A program made the position numbers and the translations under genes. Below are positions 21,690-22,139 of a stretch of 22,139 nucleotides of DNA, piece after piece (within the stretch, counting starts at the first letter, position 1; every line of letters begins with the position of its first letter). Source of the DNA: Patescibacteria group bacterium. Its GTDB lineage: Bacteria; Patescibacteriota; Patescibacteriia; XYB2-FULL-38-15. Location: NCBI GenBank assembly GCA_018818855.1, contig JAHIRI010000026.1, positions 1-22,139 of the forward strand. The letters run 5' to 3'. Under the pieces are notes generated by a model. The model ran no database searches, had not been told where the DNA came from, and saw only the letters and a list, made by a program, of their open reading frames with translations.

Positions 21690-22139
21690 CTACCGTCGAC
21701 TGTTCATTCGAACGAGCCGTCGCTCGACCTCTTCGAGCTGACCGGCGAAATCGCCGAGCCGGTACTGAACCCGGAGGCCTCCCCCCTCGTAGTTCACGAA
21801 AGTCGGTTGCCGCGCGGGTTCGCGTCGCGGCGGCCTGCGGGTCTGTTCCTGTTCGGTTGTCGGCGGAGCCGTCGCAGTCTGTGCTTCGGGAGCCGGCGTC
21901 GTGGTCGTTGCCGTAGGTTCGGCGGACTTCGCGGCTGCCACGGACTTTGCGAATTCCGCGTCGGCCTTGAGCGCCGTGGCAACTTCCGCCGCTGTGGGAG
22001 CAACGGCCGACTTGCCGTCATTGCCCTTGACCGCCGCCTTGAAAGCGGGATCGGTCTTGAGCTCTGCGGCGATTTCCCGCTTGCTCGGTACGTGCGGAGT
22101 GTTGATTCCGCAGGAGCGTACCAATGCCGTGAAGCTGAA
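21690..22139 (-). CDS. GC-rich Ala/Thr/Pro-rich repeat protein (5' partial)
   Basis: The frame is open from the right edge of the window to TAG at 21692-21690, so the true start is probably outside; a TTG at 22124 is possible but unconvincing. 149 residues are visible. Two copies of a helical unit occur in tandem: EIAAELKTDPAFKAAV and EVATALKADAEFAKSV. A low-complexity Thr/Pro/Ala/Glu linker (EPTATTTTPAPEAQ onward) and a basic PPRREPARQP segment follow, then a C-terminal FVNYEGGGLRVQYRLG piece and a short amphipathic helix. I recognise no family. Base composition is unlike the rest of the window (bases 21841-21900 have 40 G+C of 60). It has its own strong terminator. Confidence 0.6.
   Translation of the reverse strand, partial: FSFTALVRSCGINTPHVPSKREIAAELKTDPAFKAAVKGNDGKSAVAPTAAEVATALKADAEFAKSVAAAKSAEPTATTTTPAPEAQTATAPPTTEQEQTRRPPRREPARQPTFVNYEGGGLRVQYRLGDFAGQLEEVERRLVRMNSRR

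Noticed and set aside
1..22139. CRISPR array, insertion sequence or transposase, rRNA
   Set aside because: No regularly spaced repeats, transposase or integrase motifs, or rRNA-like sequence were seen in the window.

Overview
The window looks like part of a small, AT-rich genome of a Patescibacteria/CPR bacterium, probably of Parcubacteria type. The reasons are densely packed genes with tiny spacers, A/T-only leaders before most starts without a clear Shine-Dalgarno, a short YidC, a bactofilin, a PEP synthase beside pyruvate kinase, and several small membrane or hypothetical proteins. TGA behaves as a stop, so the code is probably standard bacterial. This placement is an inference from gene content; no marker phylogeny was possible.

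Layout. 1-3150: three tandem aminoacyl-tRNA synthetases (valS 3' end, tyrS, argS). 3180-4622: bactofilin, a degenerate lipid-kinase-like protein and a ferredoxin. 4623-5054: hairpins, tRNA-Leu(GAG), a partial copy of its 3' end, and tRNA-Val(TAC). 5071-6728: small membrane proteins, a class I methyltransferase and YraN. 6734-8977: nusA with its own promoter and leader hairpin, then yidC. 9019-11605: PRC-barrel protein, winged-helix/nucleotidyltransferase-like protein, O-antigen-ligase-like membrane protein. 11580-13753: two overlapping consensus promoters, groES-groEL and a terminator. 13768-17625: pyk and ppsA. 17637-18050: a GC-rich cassette with its own promoter, a 71-codon ORF and a terminator. 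18128-21431: tRNA-Asp(GTC), a 903-residue DHH-like protein and a 121-residue partner. 21432-21630: a strongly structured non-coding stretch. 21631-22139: a second GC-rich gene, minus strand, running off the window.

Most genes are housekeeping: tRNA charging, transcription elongation (NusA), membrane insertion (YidC), folding (GroESL) and the PEP/pyruvate node (Pyk/PpsA). The unusual material is the accessory layer. Two GC-rich cassettes lie in an AT-rich background. Each ends in a long-stem terminator with a CTCTTTTTATT tail, and each terminator abuts a palindromic interspersed repeat. Two repeat families each have two copies here: one at 11688-11758 and 18045-18114 (inverted), one at 4831-4872 and 21576-21613. 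This repeat-plus-cassette arrangement is the best candidate for something undescribed.
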